A stretch of DNA of 7,043 bases from Clostridium sp. (GTDB taxonomy: Bacteria; Bacillota_A; Clostridia; Lachnospirales; Lachnospiraceae), in the NCBI GenBank assembly GCA_023666975.1, contig JAMPAW010000168.1, positions 1-7,043 on the forward strand. The letters run 5' to 3'. A program made the translations under genes and the position numbers. Positions 6,174-7,043 of this stretch are shown here, piece by piece; within the stretch, counting starts at the first letter, position 1, and every line of letters starts with the position of its first letter. The notes under the pieces were generated by a model that saw only the letters and a list, made by a program, of their open reading frames with translations, was not told where the DNA came from and did not search any database.

Positions 6174-6357
6174 AACAGCCTGAATCACTAAACATTTTCC
6201 CACAAATGTAAAATGAGGCTGCGCCTATTTGAAGTACTCCTGAAAGTTCTACATAAAAACTTTTGAAGTGAAGCTCAATTCTGGCAGCGGCCTCATTATA
6301 CTTTCCACACATCATAACTTTGAAAATAACAAAGGATTGGTTTATACATGTTCTTTT
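6174..6357 (+). other. Intergenic spacer with a long-range inverted repeat
   Basis: AATGAGGCTGC (6212-6222) pairs with GCGGCCTCATT (6287-6297) with one G-U pair, enclosing 64 bases. It could be a terminator or structured leader, but the loop is long and no real T run follows. TAACTTTG at 6315-6322 matches the -7 promoter consensus exactly but has no visible -33 partner. An open frame across this area shows no coding character. Confidence 0.35.
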
Positions 6358-6372
6358 AACATACCAATACCG

Positions 6373-6402
6373 TATGTATTTCAAATTTTATCAGTAACTT
6401 TA
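6373..6402 (+). promoter_or_regulatory. Candidate promoter for the gene at 6480
   Basis: TAACTTTA (6395-6402) departs from TAnnTTTG only at the last base, with a weak TATG (6373-6376) 18 bases before it. The preceding sequence, AACATACCAAT (6358-6368) through TTATCAGTAACTTT (to 6401), parallels the region before the gene at 4907, which supports a duplicated upstream region. Confidence 0.4.
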
Positions 6403-6479
6403 CAAGTAAAATGGCAGCTATTGGCTATCCTATATCTAACCGTTAATATTAACACATGTGTCTTATCACAACTCACACA

Positions 6480-6920
6480 ATGAAAGAGAAATTTATCACC
6501 TTAATAGCACTACTGACCCTCTGTCTTCCCGGCAAAGCACAGGTAACTGTCACACTCAATCAACTGAACGGCACTGTCTGGAAGCAAATTTACCCAGACA
6601 CAGAAGACAAACCAACAACACTTAGTTTCTCCAATACTACTGCTGAGACAACTATGGAATTCCGTAAAGATGATATCTTAAAATTCCAACAAAAATATTA
6701 TCTAACCGATAGAATTCCATCAGAATTTGACTTCACGAGTGTAGGGAATAAAAATAGCGGGACATATCTCATAATATACAATGACAAGACCCGTAGAGTT
6801 TTGACACATAAAGTCATCAGCATTAGTGATGATACCCTTAAGTTGCACTACTTGCCAATACCGGGAACTATTATCGGAAATAAAAACGGAATAGATATTA
6901 TATATAAAAGAGTAAAATAG
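6480..6920 (+). CDS. Small exported lipocalin-like protein (paralog 3)
   Basis: A 146-aa protein, the same length as the product at 4260 and about two-thirds identical to it without gaps. The signal peptide (MKEKFITLIALLTLCLPGKA, cleavage after Ala20) is nearly identical between the two, as are FRKDD, KFQxKYYL, IPSEFDF, and the C-terminal PIPGTIIG. LNGTVW lies at 29-34. The most variable part is about residues 35-49. A beta-barrel of lipocalin type is inferred from the motif and strand pattern. The ATG at 6480 is chosen over an in-frame ATG at 6456 because it opens the signal peptide and matches the paralog, including the ACTCACACA leader. This looks like a duplication of the 4260 gene that acquired an upstream region like that of the 4907 gene. 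No clear hairpin terminator follows before the insertion sequence end. Confidence 0.87.
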   Translation: MKEKFITLIALLTLCLPGKAQVTVTLNQLNGTVWKQIYPDTEDKPTTLSFSNTTAETTMEFRKDDILKFQQKYYLTDRIPSEFDFTSVGNKNSGTYLIIYNDKTRRVLTHKVISISDDTLKLHYLPIPGTIIGNKNGIDIIYKRVK

Positions 6921-6978
6921 CTGTGAACGTCAGAACTTCCACTGTTTTTGTATGACTGAAATAAATTAGAAGAGGGCG

Positions 6979-7043
6979 TGTCAAAAGCATGAAGTGACCC
7001 CCAAAAGTTGGACGGGTTAAACATTATCCAGTTATATAAAGAG
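6979..7043. mobile_element. Probable end of an IS3-family insertion sequence
   Basis: TGACCCCCAAAAGTTGGAC (6995-7013) closely matches the terminal inverted repeat pattern of IS3-family elements in Bacteroidota and other bacteria (ending in CCCAAAAGTTGGAC). The true tip may be this TGA or the TGTCAAAAGC at 6979-6988. The transposase would lie beyond the right edge and is not visible, and the target duplication cannot be checked here. Confidence 0.5.

Noticed and set aside
6456..6479. Upstream in-frame start of the 6480 gene
   Set aside because: It adds eight residues before an otherwise perfect signal peptide not shared with the paralog.
6268..6483. 71-aa open frame on + strand
   Set aside because: It covers the promoter region of the 6480 gene and shows no signal peptide, leader or domain.

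Overview
The window looks like an accessory region of a Bacteroidota chromosome, most likely Bacteroides, Parabacteroides or Prevotella. The signs are: no Shine-Dalgarno sequences, with A-rich leaders instead; promoter elements of the TAnnTTTG type; exported proteins ending their signal peptides in AQ or TQ; a Sel1-repeat protein with a beta-rich tail; and a probable IS3-type insertion sequence end at the right edge. All convincing genes lie on the + strand. No rRNA, tRNA or CRISPR array is visible.

Bases 1-1106 hold no convincing gene. They contain a terminator hairpin of an upstream transcript, a TG repeat running into 11 Gs, a cluster of GGTTACC-type near-palindromes with a strong hairpin, and a candidate promoter about 110 bases before the first gene.

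Bases 1107-4225 look like one operon of overlapping genes, each starting with a signal peptide: a 211-aa charged helical protein; a Sel1-repeat protein whose reading frame is broken at a run of 10 Gs (2245-2254), so that it reads as two fragments; and a 358-aa protein joining an extreme Asp/Trp/Tyr-rich segment to a C-terminal papain/C39-like cysteine peptidase domain (candidate Gln202, Cys208, His293, Asn333). Base composition drops from GC-rich to AT-rich inside this last gene, close to the domain boundary.

Bases 4226-6920 hold four small AT-rich genes for exported proteins. Three (4260, 4907, 6480) share a signal peptide followed by an L-[ND]-G-T-x-W motif at the same residue positions and are probable lipocalin-like beta-barrel paralogs. 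The fourth (5616) is unrelated and not recognised. Hairpin terminators and TAACTTT-type promoter elements separate some of them.

The arrangement of an exported protein with a swapped-in peptidase domain, followed by tandem small exported paralogs, resembles a polymorphic effector with immunity or inhibitor genes, or a peptidase/inhibitor locus such as staphopain-staphostatin. That link is inference; the sequence directly shows only the gene order, the motifs and the composition break.
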